From positions 55,671 to 119,670 of the forward strand of contig JANXSM010000060.1 of NCBI GenBank assembly GCA_025352665.1: 64,000 bases of DNA, in the 5' to 3' direction. The DNA comes from Rhodospirillales bacterium. GTDB lineage: Bacteria > Pseudomonadota > Alphaproteobacteria > Acetobacterales > Acetobacteraceae. The first letter of the stretch is position 1; every line of letters starts with the position of its first letter. Positions 35,034-44,166 of this stretch are shown piece by piece. Both the position numbers and the translations under genes were made by a program. Below the pieces are notes generated by a model. The model made no database searches. It had not been told where the DNA came from and worked only from the letters and a program-made list of their open reading frames with translations.

Positions 35034-35869
35034 GGCGAACCCGCTTCGAAGCCGAACAGGCGGCACGGCGTGTTCCACCAGAGCCGGGCGCGGTCGGCGG
35101 CGTCTGGAAACCAGGCCTGGACCAGCTTCAGCATCATGGCGTAGTCGACGTGATAATCGGCCTTGAGATATGGCCAGTCGGACCCCCATAGGCAGCGATC
35201 TAGGCCGAAAGCTTCCACGAGAGCTGCGACATAGGGCTCGGCATCGGCATGCGGGTAGAGCGTTTCAGCAAATTTCGCGTAGCCCGAGAGCTTGACCCAG
35301 GCCTGGCCACTGCGACCGAGCGCCAACGCAAGCTGGAAGCCCGGCTGGTCCAGGCCGAGGCCGGCCACGGGTCGGGCGCAATGGTCGATCAGCAGGCCTA
35401 CCTTCGTCGGGCCCAGAAGACCCATCAATTCTATCAGCTGGTCGCGCTCGGTTTGGATCTGCAGCAGCAGGTCCAGCTCCACGAGCTTTGCCACCAGCGG
35501 GCGCGCATCGCGGTAGGCCGCCAGACCCCAGGCCGAAGGATTGAAAGCGACGCCGACGATGCCCTGGGCCTTGAGCTCGGCCAGCGCCTCGATGCCGATA
35601 TCGTTGGCCACAACGGCGATCCCCTTCAATCGGCCCGCACTGCGCCGGATGGCGTCAAGAATGATGCGACTGTCGGTGCCATAGCCGGAATTGGTGCCGA
35701 CGAGCAGGCCGTATCGCACCGCAAAGATGTCGAACAGCTGTAGCAACAGCTCAACCGGCGCCACCTCCTGGCCGGCAGGGCGATAGGCGGTGTCGTGCGC
35801 GTAGGAAAACCGTACCGGATCGATGACGTGATGATGGCAATCGACCTTCCGCTCATCCCAGATCGTCAC
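35030..35869 (-). CDS. Amidohydrolase, 2-pyrone-4,6-dicarboxylate lactonase (LigI)-like
   Basis: The 279-aa TIM-barrel protein opens with DCHHHVIDP, the metal-site HxH of the amidohydrolase_2 family, and has LLIDHCARP and LWGSDWPYL late in the chain, the usual place of further active-site residues. LigI-like lactonases and related hydrolases act on dicarboxylates from aromatic breakdown, which suits its neighbours. It is the first gene of the minus-strand unit reaching 26585, and overlaps livH. The substrate is inference. Confidence 0.85.
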   Translation of the reverse strand: MTIWDERKVDCHHHVIDPVRFSYAHDTAYRPAGQEVAPVELLLQLFDIFAVRYGLLVGTNSGYGTDSRIILDAIRRSAGRLKGIAVVANDIGIEALAELKAQGIVGVAFNPSAWGLAAYRDARPLVAKLVELDLLLQIQTERDQLIELMGLLGPTKVGLLIDHCARPVAGLGLDQPGFQLALALGRSGQAWVKLSGYAKFAETLYPHADAEPYVAALVEAFGLDRCLWGSDWPYLKADYHVDYAMMLKLVQAWFPDAADRARLWWNTPCRLFGFEAGSP

Positions 35870-36103
35870 TGTGCTTCCCCCGGCCTACACCTTGCCGGAT
35901 GCGGGCCACTTTCGTTGTTATCCGTTGCCTTATCACGCCACCTCGCGGCACGAGATATGAATTTTTGAAAGCCGAATATAATCAGGCGTTATAGGTGGGG
36001 GCCATGTCTATTGCGCCATCGAAGGGTTGCGCCTCAGTGATTCGTCGAATACGTTTCTGCTCATTCACGGCTAGCAACTATTTGGGTTGGAATTGCAAAA
36101 TGA
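35870..36103. other. Divergent intergenic region
   Basis: These 234 bases lie between the two divergent transporter units and must contain both promoters. The stretch from about 35941 to 36000 is AT-rich for this genome (GATATGAATTTTTGAAAG, then AATATAATCAGG). I see no clear palindrome or repeat unit in it. Confidence 0.4.
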
Positions 36104-37105
36104 ATGCGGGAATCGGCCGATCCGAATTCAGCTGCCTACCTTTGTGCACCGGGCGGTGAGCGCATCGGCTGGTTGGCTGCGTTGAGCGGTTATCTTTTCA
36201 AACGCCTGGCCGCGGTCGTAGCGCTGACTTTCGGCATCACGGTTGTGGTTTTCCTTATTATCCGCTTCATCCCGGGCGATCCCGCCATCGTCATGCTGGG
36301 GACCGACGCAGGGAACGCCGATCTGGTCGCCAGGCTGCACCAGCAGCTTGGGCTCGATCAGCCAATCTACTCTCAATACTTCATATGGATTTGGAACGTC
36401 GCACACGGCGACTTCGGTTACTCCTATGGCCAACAGCAATCCGTGGCATCGCTGCTGGTGGCGAATTTCCCCGCCACTCTGCAGCTGACAGTGGCAGGCC
36501 TTGCCCTGTCCCTGATCCTGGGTGCTGGGATCGGCATCGCGGCCGCCGTGCGGCGCAACCGGCCGCTGGACACGGCGGCGATGGGGATTGCTCTCGCTTT
36601 CATGTCGATCCCCAGTTTCTGGCTGGGCCTGCTGCTGATCCTGTTGTTCGCCGTGGAACTGCCGTGGTTCGACGTGGTTGGCGGTACGTCGCTCAAGGGC
36701 CTGGTGCTCCCCGCCGTCACCCTCGGACTTGGCAGTGCCGGGTTCAACGCGCGGTTCGTCCGCTCCAGCATCATCCAGGCGCAGGTGCAGAAACACGTCA
36801 TAACCGCCCGCGCCAAGGGCACCACGCGGGTGCAGGTGTTCCGCCGCCATGTGCTGCGCAACGCGCTGCTGCCGGTCCTCACCATCGTCGGCCTCCAGGT
36901 GGGGCAGCTGCTGTCAGGCGCGGTGATCATCGAGAGCGTATTCTCGCGCCCGGGCATCGGGCGGTTGTTGGTGCAAGGCATCCTGGCGAAGGATTATCTG
37001 ATAGTTCAGGCCGTCGTGCTCATCATCGCTGTGATCTATGCAATGTCGAACCTCGCGGTCGATCTGCTGTATCCGGTGCTCGACCCGCGCATCGGGCATC
37101 AATAG
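36104..37105 (+). CDS. Opp/Dpp-type ABC permease, DppB type
   Basis: The protein (333 aa from the ATG at 36104) is the first permease of a peptide/nickel-class importer: LFKRLAAVVALTFGITVVVFLIIRFIPGDP at the first span, LHQQLGLDQP, and the cytoplasmic EAA-type loop around ARAKGTTRVQVFRRHVLRNALLP. The first 26 residues from the ATG are not permease-like; TTG codons at 36173 or 36182 would give the standard DppB N-terminus, so the true start may be there. It is followed six bases later by the partner permease. Confidence 0.85.
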   Translation: MRESADPNSAAYLCAPGGERIGWLAALSGYLFKRLAAVVALTFGITVVVFLIIRFIPGDPAIVMLGTDAGNADLVARLHQQLGLDQPIYSQYFIWIWNVAHGDFGYSYGQQQSVASLLVANFPATLQLTVAGLALSLILGAGIGIAAAVRRNRPLDTAAMGIALAFMSIPSFWLGLLLILLFAVELPWFDVVGGTSLKGLVLPAVTLGLGSAGFNARFVRSSIIQAQVQKHVITARAKGTTRVQVFRRHVLRNALLPVLTIVGLQVGQLLSGAVIIESVFSRPGIGRLLVQGILAKDYLIVQAVVLIIAVIYAMSNLAVDLLYPVLDPRIGHQ

Positions 37106-37110
37106 GGGGC

Positions 37111-38028
37111 ATGGCGATGCGCACAGCGGCAGATCTTGTGGCTGCTCCAAAACCCGTAGACGTCATCATCGATGATGCAGCGCTGCCGCCGGCGCATGGT
37201 GCCCTTTGGCGTGCGCTGCGCCACCGCAGCCTGGTCGCGGGCCTGTTCATCTGCCTGGTGCTGGCCGTGCTGGTGTTCGCCTTGCCGATGCTCATGAGTT
37301 CCGTCGACCTCAACGCACAGGACCCGATGGCAACCTTCGCGCCGCCCTCGGCCGAGCACCTGATGGGCACGGACGCGTTCGGTCGCGATCTGCTGTCGCG
37401 CGTGGTCTATGGCGGTCGTACCACGATCCTGGCCAGCATCTGCATCGTGTTCCTGGGCGGCGTGTTCGGCACAACGTTGGGTTTGATCGCCGGCTATTTC
37501 GGCGGTATCACGGGCTTCGTGATCATGCGGCTGATTGATCTGCTCCTGGCGTTTCCGGGCATTCTGCTTGCCCTCGCCGTGTCCGCGGTGCTCGGGCCGG
37601 GACTGGTGAACGGCGTGATCGCCATCGCCATAATCCTGGTTCCCGTCTATGCACGTCTCGTTGCAGGGGCCACCACGGAGGTGCGCCACCTGCCCTATGT
37701 CGACGCGGCGGTGACACTTGGCTCCGGCTCGTGGCGGATCATCCTGCGCCATGTGCTGCCGAATGTGTCGCCGGGGATCATCGTGCTGACCACCACCTGG
37801 CTCGGCGTGGCCGCACTTTGGATCGCTGCCCTAGGCTTCATCGGCCTTGGCGTGCAGCCGCCCACGCCGGAATGGGGCGTGATCCTCAACGACGGCCAGA
37901 ACTACATCACGCTGGCTTGGTGGATCACCGTGTTCCCCGGAATATTCCTCGCCATGTTCGTGATCGGGGTGAACCTGATCGGCGACGGGCTGCGAGACGA
38001 ACTCGACCCCACGCTCGTCCGCCACTAG
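37111..38028 (+). CDS. Opp/Dpp-type ABC permease, DppC type
   Basis: The 305-aa permease has the DppC pattern: HLMGTDAFGRDLLSRVVYGGR near residue 85, LLLAFPGILLALA, and the loop around YVDAAVTLGSGSWRIILRHVLPN. GGGGG lies just before the ATG, and a second ATG two codons on is possible. The TAG stop is inside the CTAG edge of the repeat, which separates this gene from the binding-protein gene. Confidence 0.91.
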   Translation: MAMRTAADLVAAPKPVDVIIDDAALPPAHGALWRALRHRSLVAGLFICLVLAVLVFALPMLMSSVDLNAQDPMATFAPPSAEHLMGTDAFGRDLLSRVVYGGRTTILASICIVFLGGVFGTTLGLIAGYFGGITGFVIMRLIDLLLAFPGILLALAVSAVLGPGLVNGVIAIAIILVPVYARLVAGATTEVRHLPYVDAAVTLGSGSWRIILRHVLPNVSPGIIVLTTTWLGVAALWIAALGFIGLGVQPPTPEWGVILNDGQNYITLAWWITVFPGIFLAMFVIGVNLIGDGLRDELDPTLVRH

Positions 38029-38131
38029 AGCAATATCGCACGAGGTTGAGCCAGCCGCGCGATAAAATTAATCGTCAAAACAAAGGGCTAGAGCCTGACC
38101 GCTTCGCCTACCAGAAGCGATCAAGCTCTAG
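38025..38131 (-). repeat. Intergenic repeat, module B (inverted), inside an ABC operon
   Basis: This 107-bp unit is the reverse complement of the module B copies at 9482 and 59977 (CAATATCGCACGAGGTTGAG, CGCGATAAAATTAATCG, CAAAGGGCTAGAGC). A hairpin follows around GACCGCTTCGCCTACCAGAAGCG. It runs from CTAG (38025-38028) to CTAG (38128-38131) and lies between the DppC-type stop and the ribosome site of the binding-protein gene. Confidence 0.87.
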
Positions 38132-38159
38132 CGGATCCCACGCACATCAAGAGGTTTCC

Positions 38160-39734
38160 ATGCACCATTCCCTCAAGCAGTTCCTCGCCGCCGGCGCATT
38201 CGCGCTGGTGGCCCAGCAGGCTGCGGCCGCTCCGCCCGACCTTGACGCCAAGATCACCATCGGCTGGGGCCAACCGTTCGATACGCTGAACCCGCACACG
38301 ACCGGCAACCGCAATGTCGGCCCGATCGATGCGAATATCTTCGACACGCTGATCTGGCTCACGCCCGATTTCAAGGTCACGCCGCTTTTGGCAAAATCCT
38401 GGGAAATGTCGCCGGATGGGCTGAGCTACACCTTTACACTGCGTGACGATGTGACCTTCCACGACGGCACGCCGTTCGACGCGGCCGCCGTGGTCGCCAA
38501 TGTCGACTACATCACCAACAAGGACACGCAGTCCAAAATTTCGCTGAACCTGATGGGCAATTGCGCGTCTGCCAAGGCGATCTCGAAATACCAGGTGCAG
38601 TTCACGTGCACGGCGCCTTATGCGCCTTTGCTGGCGCAGCTAGGCGAGCCCTATCTTGGCATGCAGTCGCCGAAAGCCATTCAGGAGTATGGCAAGGATC
38701 TCGGCCTGCACCCGATTGGTACCGGACCGTTTGCCTTCGTGAGCTACGTGCCCACCCAAAGTCTCGTGCTGAAGCGCAACGAGGCCTATAAATGGGGACC
38801 AGCCGCCACCGGCCATATCGGGCCGCCCGACATCGCCCAGATCACGGTGCAGATCGTCTCAACCGCGCAGGCGCGGGTCAGCCAGTTTCAGACCGGCCAG
38901 TCCGATGTGATGCAGGAAACGCCTGGGGTGTTCTGGAACGCCTTGCGCAAGATGGACCGCTACACCGCGATCCCTGTGCCGATCAGTGGCATGGGCATCT
39001 TCGCCCCGATCAATGCCGGCAGCTTTCCCACCAACGACATTGCCGTGCGCAAGGCGATCCAATACGCGATCGACAAGGTGGGCGTGATCCAGCTTGCTTC
39101 CGCCGGCGCCTTCGCGGTCAGCAACACCCCGCTGGTCAAGGGCATGCCCGACTACGATGCCTCTCTGGAAAACAGCTATCCGTATGATCCGGCCAAGGCC
39201 GAGGCGACGCTGAAGGCCGCCGGCTGGACCAAGCCCGGCGAGTTTTGGGAGAAGGACGGCAAGACGCTGACCATCAAGATTTCGGCTATTTCGACCTCGG
39301 CTGAATCGCCGTTGCTGGCCCAGGCCATGCAGGGGTATCTGCGCAAGGTCGGCATGGACGCGAACGTGTTCCAGATGGCCACGCCGGCTTGGCTCGCCGC
39401 CAACATCAAAGGCGACATGTCCTTGGCCGCGCTGCAGTATATCGCGGTGGACTCAGACGCGCTGCATCTGTGGTTTCTGCCCGACCAGTATTTCAACTGG
39501 AGCCACTACACCAACCCTGAACTGTCCGACCTGATCCTGCAGGGCCAGAAGGAGAGCGATCCCGCCAAGCGTTTCACGATCTATGCAAAGGCGCAGAAGA
39601 TCCTGATGGACGAAGCCGTCATCATGCCGATCCGCGAGAACGTCGACCTGCTGATGACCACGCGCAAGCTGACCGGCGTCACCTGGTCGGGCGGTGGGTT
39701 CGAATACTTCGGCGCTGCGTCGATGTCGAAATAG
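38160..39734 (+). CDS. Opp/Dpp-type periplasmic binding protein
   Basis: The 524-aa binding protein has a signal peptide cleaved near AAAA-PPDLDAK and the cluster-C fold: ITIGWGQPFDTLNPH, FTLRDDVTFHDGTPFDAAAVVANVD, GTGPFAFVSY and DIAVRKAIQYAIDK. It should deliver its ligand to the DppBC/DppDF subunits encoded on either side. The next gene, an amidohydrolase, suggests an amide or dipeptide-like ligand. AAGAGG precedes the ATG. Confidence 0.91.
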   Translation: MHHSLKQFLAAGAFALVAQQAAAAPPDLDAKITIGWGQPFDTLNPHTTGNRNVGPIDANIFDTLIWLTPDFKVTPLLAKSWEMSPDGLSYTFTLRDDVTFHDGTPFDAAAVVANVDYITNKDTQSKISLNLMGNCASAKAISKYQVQFTCTAPYAPLLAQLGEPYLGMQSPKAIQEYGKDLGLHPIGTGPFAFVSYVPTQSLVLKRNEAYKWGPAATGHIGPPDIAQITVQIVSTAQARVSQFQTGQSDVMQETPGVFWNALRKMDRYTAIPVPISGMGIFAPINAGSFPTNDIAVRKAIQYAIDKVGVIQLASAGAFAVSNTPLVKGMPDYDASLENSYPYDPAKAEATLKAAGWTKPGEFWEKDGKTLTIKISAISTSAESPLLAQAMQGYLRKVGMDANVFQMATPAWLAANIKGDMSLAALQYIAVDSDALHLWFLPDQYFNWSHYTNPELSDLILQGQKESDPAKRFTIYAKAQKILMDEAVIMPIRENVDLLMTTRKLTGVTWSGGGFEYFGAASMSK

Positions 39735-39759
39735 CCGCGCGTCAAGGAAAGCAAATACC

Positions 39760-40995
39760 ATGGCAACAGTTATCCACGCGGACCGTCTGATCGACGGCAC
39801 CGGTGCGGCCCCGATCGGCGCTGCGGTGCTGGTCATCGAGGCAGGCAAGATCGCCGATGTGTTCGAAGGAAAGCTGCCGGAGGGGCGCGTTCCCCCCGGC
39901 ACCGAGACGATCGATCTCACCGGCTGCACCCTGCTGCCGGGCATGATCGACACGCATGTTCACCTCAATCTGCCCGGCGACGGCAGCACGCTGGAGGTTT
40001 GCGCCCGCGAGACCGATGGCGTGCTGGTGGCCACCACCGCCTTTTCCGCCGCCCGGGCGCTGGAAGCCGGGATCACCACGGTGCGCGATGTCGGCGGCGC
40101 GCGTCGCACCGTATTCGATGCCCGGCGGGCGTTGGAGCTTGGCCACGGCCATGGGGCCCGTATTCTCGCCTGTGGCCAGCCCATCACCATCACCGGTGGG
40201 CACACCTGGTATTTTGGCGGCGAGGCGGATGGCGAGGACGGGCTGCGCCTCAAGGTTCGTGAAATGATCAAGCTCGGTGCCGAATTCATCAAGGTGATGG
40301 CGAGCGGCGGCGGCACGGTGGGCACTATGTCGTGGCTGCCATCGTACAGCCCGCGCGAGCTTGCGGCACTGGTCGACGAGGCGCATCGGCACGGCCGCAA
40401 GATCACCGCCCATTGCCTGTGCGCCCAGTCCACCGACTGGGTGGTGGATGCCGGGTTCGACGGGATCGAGCACGGTGGTTTCATCGTCAACAAGGCAGGC
40501 GCACAGCAGTATGTGCCGGCGACGGCGGACAAGGTGGCGCGGGCCGGCATTCCCGTCACCAGCACACTCGCGGTGGGCGGGTTTACCTTGAAGGCGATGC
40601 GGGCGATCGAACATCGCAATCCCGTGGAGCAGGCGACGCTCGATCGTTGGCTTCGCATGTTCGATGAGAATATCACGCAGTTCCGCAAGATGCGCGAGGC
40701 CGGCGTGACCTGGGTCGCGGGCACCGACGCCGGCTGGCGCTTCACCACCATCGAGGGCCTGCCGCTGGAATTCGAGCTGATGCAGCAGGGCGGCTGCACG
40801 GCGCTGGAGGCGATCACCGCCGGCACCGGGCTCGCAGCCCGTGTACTGGGCATCGAGGACCAGGTCGGCACGTTGAAGAAAGGCATGATCGCCGATGTCA
40901 TCGCCGTCGCCGGCAATCCGCTCGACGATCTCGCCCGCATGGGCGACATACGCCTGGTGATGCAAGGCGGTCAGATCCGGAAACGGGTGGCCTAA
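39760..40995 (+). CDS. Metal-dependent amidohydrolase (imidazolonepropionase/prolidase-like)
   Basis: The 411-aa enzyme belongs to the COG1228 group of binuclear amidohydrolases. Active-site landmarks appear in order: DTHVHLNL (HxH), FIKVMASGGG with the bridging lysine, TAHCLC and GIEHGG histidines, and GTDAGW with the last aspartate. Several relatives cleave X-Pro or other dipeptides. Its place between the binding-protein gene and the two ATPase genes suggests that it hydrolyses the imported compound. It has no signal peptide, so it acts in the cytosol. Confidence 0.88.
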   Translation: MATVIHADRLIDGTGAAPIGAAVLVIEAGKIADVFEGKLPEGRVPPGTETIDLTGCTLLPGMIDTHVHLNLPGDGSTLEVCARETDGVLVATTAFSAARALEAGITTVRDVGGARRTVFDARRALELGHGHGARILACGQPITITGGHTWYFGGEADGEDGLRLKVREMIKLGAEFIKVMASGGGTVGTMSWLPSYSPRELAALVDEAHRHGRKITAHCLCAQSTDWVVDAGFDGIEHGGFIVNKAGAQQYVPATADKVARAGIPVTSTLAVGGFTLKAMRAIEHRNPVEQATLDRWLRMFDENITQFRKMREAGVTWVAGTDAGWRFTTIEGLPLEFELMQQGGCTALEAITAGTGLAARVLGIEDQVGTLKKGMIADVIAVAGNPLDDLARMGDIRLVMQGGQIRKRVA

Positions 40996-41975
40996 TGGCC
41001 GACGGAGGTGCCACCGGCGGGGCCATGCTGCTCGAGGTGCAAGACCTGCACACGCATTTTCACACCCGCGCGGGTGTGGTGAAGGCGGTGGACGGGATCA
41101 GCTTCGACGTGCCCGCCGGCGGCAGCCTCGGCATCGTGGGCGAAAGCGGCTCGGGCAAGACCGTGACCTCGCTGTCGATCATGCGGTTGATCGAGCCGCC
41201 CGGCTTCGTCGCGTCCGGCCGCATCCTGTTCCGCGGGCGGGACATGGTGGGGCTGAGCGAGCGGGAAATCCGCGGCATTCGCGGCAACCAGATCTGTCTG
41301 GTATTCCAGGACCCGATGACGGCGCTGAACCCGGTCTATACTGTGGGCACGCAAGTGGCGGAGGCGCTGCTGGCGCATCAGGATCTCGACCGCAAGGCGG
41401 TGCGAGAGCGGGTGGTCGAGCTGTTTCGCCTGGTCGGCATTCCAGCACCTGAGCGGCGGTTCGACGAATATCCGCATAAGCTCAGCGGCGGCATGCGCCA
41501 GCGCGTGACGATTGCCATGGCGCTGGCCAATGAGCCGCAGCTGTTGATCCTGGACGAGCCGACCACGGCTCTGGACGTGACCATCCAGGCGCAGATCCTC
41601 GACCTCGTGCGCGAACTGCGTCACCGGGTGAACACGGCGGTGCTGCTGATCACCCATGACATCGGCGTGGTGACCGAGCTGTGCGAACAGGTTGTGGTGA
41701 TGTACGGCGGCCGCATCATGGAGCGCGGCAGCGTGGCGCAGGTGACGGCGGACCCGAAGCATCCGTACACCCAGGGCCTGCTGGCATCGATGCCCACGCG
41801 CGCGGTCCGCGGCCAGCGGCTGGCAGCGATCGGCGGCGCGGTGCCGAACCCGTTGCGCATGCCTGCGGGATGCCCGTTCCGCCCCCGCTGCGGGCAGGCG
41901 ATGAATGTGTGCGTAACCGACCCGGGTCTGCGCAATCCCGGCGACGGCCGCAGCGTCGCGTGCTGGCTGTATTGA
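40995..41975 (+). CDS. Opp/Dpp-type ABC ATPase, DppD type
   Basis: The 326-aa ATPase has Walker A GESGSGKT (near 52), signature LSGGMRQRV, and [12 protein letters not shown]. The C-terminal oligopeptide-transporter extension with [14 protein letters not shown] follows, a cysteine motif typical of this family. The ATG overlaps the amidohydrolase stop (TAATG). Confidence 0.93.
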   Translation: MADGGATGGAMLLEVQDLHTHFHTRAGVVKAVDGISFDVPAGGSLGIVGESGSGKTVTSLSIMRLIEPPGFVASGRILFRGRDMVGLSEREIRGIRGNQICLVFQDPMTALNPVYTVGTQVAEALLAHQDLDRKAVRERVVELFRLVGIPAPERRFDEYPHKLSGGMRQRVTIAMALANEPQLLILDEPTTALDVTIQAQILDLVRELRHRVNTAVLLITHDIGVVTELCEQVVVMYGGRIMERGSVAQVTADPKHPYTQGLLASMPTRAVRGQRLAAIGGAVPNPLRMPAGCPFRPRCGQAMNVCVTDPGLRNPGDGRSVACWLY

Positions 41976-41977
41976 GG

Positions 41978-42982
41978 ATGGGCAACAGTGTGAGCGAGGT
42001 GCAGACCGCCGACGATGTGCTGCTGGAGCTGCGGAACCTGCGCACCTGGTACCCGACCGGAGGCGGCGTGCTGGGGGGCGGGCGCGAGTGGGTGAAGGCG
42101 GTCGATGATGTGTCCTTCACCATCAAACGCGGCGAGACGCTCGGGCTGGTCGGTGAATCAGGCTGTGGCAAGACCACGCTGGGCCGTTCGATCCTGCGCC
42201 TGGAACAGCCGCAGTCCGGCCAGGTGATCTTCGAGGGTGAGGACGTGCTGAAGATGCCGGCCGGGCGGCTGAAGCAGGTGCGTCGCAACATGCAGGCGAT
42301 ATTTCAGGACCCGCACGGCTCGCTCGATCCCCGCATGAAGGTGCGCGACCTGATCGCCGAGGGGCTGGTGGTGCAGGGCGAGATGCGCCGTGACGAACGC
42401 GATGCGCGGGTGGCTGAGTTGATCGATGTGGTCGGTCTGCGGCGGGAGCATCTGGACCGCTACTCCCATGAGTTCAGCGGCGGCCAACGCCAACGCATCG
42501 GCATTGCCCGCGCGCTGGCGCTGCGCCCGAAATTCGTACTGGCCGACGAGCCTGTCTCGGCCCTGGATCTGTCCGTGCAGTCGCAGGTGCTGAACCTGCT
42601 GAAGGATCTGCAGTCCGAGTTCGGGTTGACCTATCTGTTCATCGCACATGATCTGTCGGTCGTAGAATATATCAGCGACCGCGTGGGCGTGATGTATCTG
42701 GGCCGGATTGTGGAGCTGGCGAGCGCTGAGGCGTTGTACGACGATCCCCGCATGCCCTACACCCAGGCCCTGCTGTCAGCCATTCCCGGCAACGAGCGGG
42801 CGAGCGGGCGGGCACGGATCATTCTGCAGGGCGATGTGCCGAGCCCGATAAACCCACCCTCGGGTTGCCCGTTTCGCACCCGCTGCTGGCTGGCTCAGGA
42901 CGTTTGCAGCGAACTCGTGCCGCCGCTGCGCGAGGTGAAGCCGGATCATTTTGCCGCCTGTCACTTCGCTGATGCGATCTGA
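41978..42982 (+). CDS. Opp/Dpp-type ABC ATPase, DppF type
   Basis: The 334-aa ATPase has Walker [21 protein letters not shown], signature [24 protein letters not shown] and the C-terminal [14 protein letters not shown] motif. It starts three bases after the DppD-type stop and ends the operon. Its last 22 bases overlap the tail of a broken regulator gene on the other strand. Confidence 0.93.
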   Translation: MGNSVSEVQTADDVLLELRNLRTWYPTGGGVLGGGREWVKAVDDVSFTIKRGETLGLVGESGCGKTTLGRSILRLEQPQSGQVIFEGEDVLKMPAGRLKQVRRNMQAIFQDPHGSLDPRMKVRDLIAEGLVVQGEMRRDERDARVAELIDVVGLRREHLDRYSHEFSGGQRQRIGIARALALRPKFVLADEPVSALDLSVQSQVLNLLKDLQSEFGLTYLFIAHDLSVVEYISDRVGVMYLGRIVELASAEALYDDPRMPYTQALLSAIPGNERASGRARIILQGDVPSPINPPSGCPFRTRCWLAQDVCSELVPPLREVKPDHFAACHFADAI

Positions 42983-43190
42983 CGCCGGGCCGCGCGCAGC
43001 ACCGGCACGCGGCCGGTGCTGGCGCGAGCGAGCAGCACGGCGTCCAGCCGGACATGCGCCTCGGCTTGTGAGATGCGCTCGCCGGCCATCGCGCGCACCA
43101 GCAGTGCCGCACTTTGTTGGCCGAGTGCGAAGCGCGGCTGCAGGAAGGTGGAGAGCGTCGGCTGGACGTAGCCGGCTGCGATGCAGTTCA
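42961..43190 (-). pseudogene. LacI-family regulator remnant, C-terminal end only
   Basis: Read on the minus strand from about 43190 the frame gives GYVQPTLSTFLQPRFALGQQ, then SAALLVRAMAGERISQAEAHVRLDAVLLARAST and the stop at 42963-42961. This is the typical end of a LacI/GalR sensor domain (the PLTTVRQP-type strand, then the last helix and strand). About 75 residues remain; the DNA-binding domain and most of the sensor domain are missing. The homology stops near 43180-43190, exactly where a binding-protein fragment begins on the other strand. Confidence 0.7.
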
Positions 43191-44166
43191 ACACCGGCAA
43201 GCAGTTCGATGACCTTGTTGAGAACGATCTGCTGTCCAACGTCGATGCCCTGGCCAAGGCCGAGAACTGGCAGGCGGTGATGCCGCCGGCAATCCTGGCC
43301 GCTGTAACGCGCGATGGCCACGCCCACGCGGTGCCAGTCGACATTCATGGCCAGAACTGGATGTTCTTCTCCAACGCCGCCCTGGCCAAGCCCGGGGCGC
43401 AAAGCCCTACCAACTGGGACGACGTGTTCCCGGCACTGGACAAACTGAAGGCCGCTGGCCTGATCCCGCTTGCCTTCAGCGGGCAGAAGAACTGGGAGTG
43501 CGGGCTGTTCAACGCCGTGCTCAGCGGCCAGGCTGGGGCTAAGGGTTTCACCCGCTTCTGGGGCAAGCTCGATACCGGCTTCGTCAAGGGGCCGGTGTTT
43601 CGCAAGGCGGCTGAAACCTATCGCCGGCTGTACAACTATGTCGATCCGGCAGCAGCCGCCGCAACTGGAACGTTGCCACGGCGCTGTTGATCCAGGGCAA
43701 GGGGGGCATGCAGGTGATGGGCGATTGGGCCAAGGGCGAGTTCACCAATGCCGGCCAGAATGCGGGCAAGGAGTTCGGCGGTGCTGTGCTGTCCGACCAC
43801 GGCACTGCCTATCGGATCGGCGGCGACGTTTTTGCCTTCTCACACACGAAATCCTCCGAAACGCTGAAGGCGCAGGCACTGCTGCAGCATGTGATGACCG
43901 ACCCTGCGAACCAAGTCGCCTTCTCCGCCAAGAAGGGCTCGATCCCAGTGCGTCAGGATGGCGATGTTGCTTCGCTCGATGTGTGCGCCCGCAAAACGCA
44001 TGAGTGGTTGCTGGACAAATCGGCACAGGCGCCGGCGAACGAGTTACTGTCGCCGCCGGCCATCACCGGTGCGGTGGAAGACTTGATCAGTCAATGCGGG
44101 AACGACCCGTCTATGAGCACGGATAATTTCATCTCCAAGGTTGTGGCGGCAGTCAGACAGCCCTGA
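43181..44166 (+). pseudogene. CUT1 sugar-binding protein, 5'-truncated and frameshifted
   Basis: The first segment (43181-43690 frame) reads NTGKQFDDLVENDLLSNVDA, AVPVDIHGQNWMFFSN and LKAAGLIPLAFSGQKNWE, clear middle parts of a family-1 sugar-binding protein. The signal peptide and roughly the first 80-90 residues are absent. The frame then breaks between about 43649 and 43660; the continuation in another frame reads RNWNVATALLIQGKGGMQVM, GDWAKGEF and so on to the stop at 44166. Both faults make a working periplasmic protein impossible. The stop overlaps the start of the permease gene (TGATG), showing that it once headed this operon. Confidence 0.85.

Noticed and set aside
41930..42982. Interpreting the C-terminal cysteine motifs of the DppD/DppF-type ATPases as a new domain
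   Set aside because: A CPFRxRC...C extension is a normal feature of oligopeptide-transporter ATPases.
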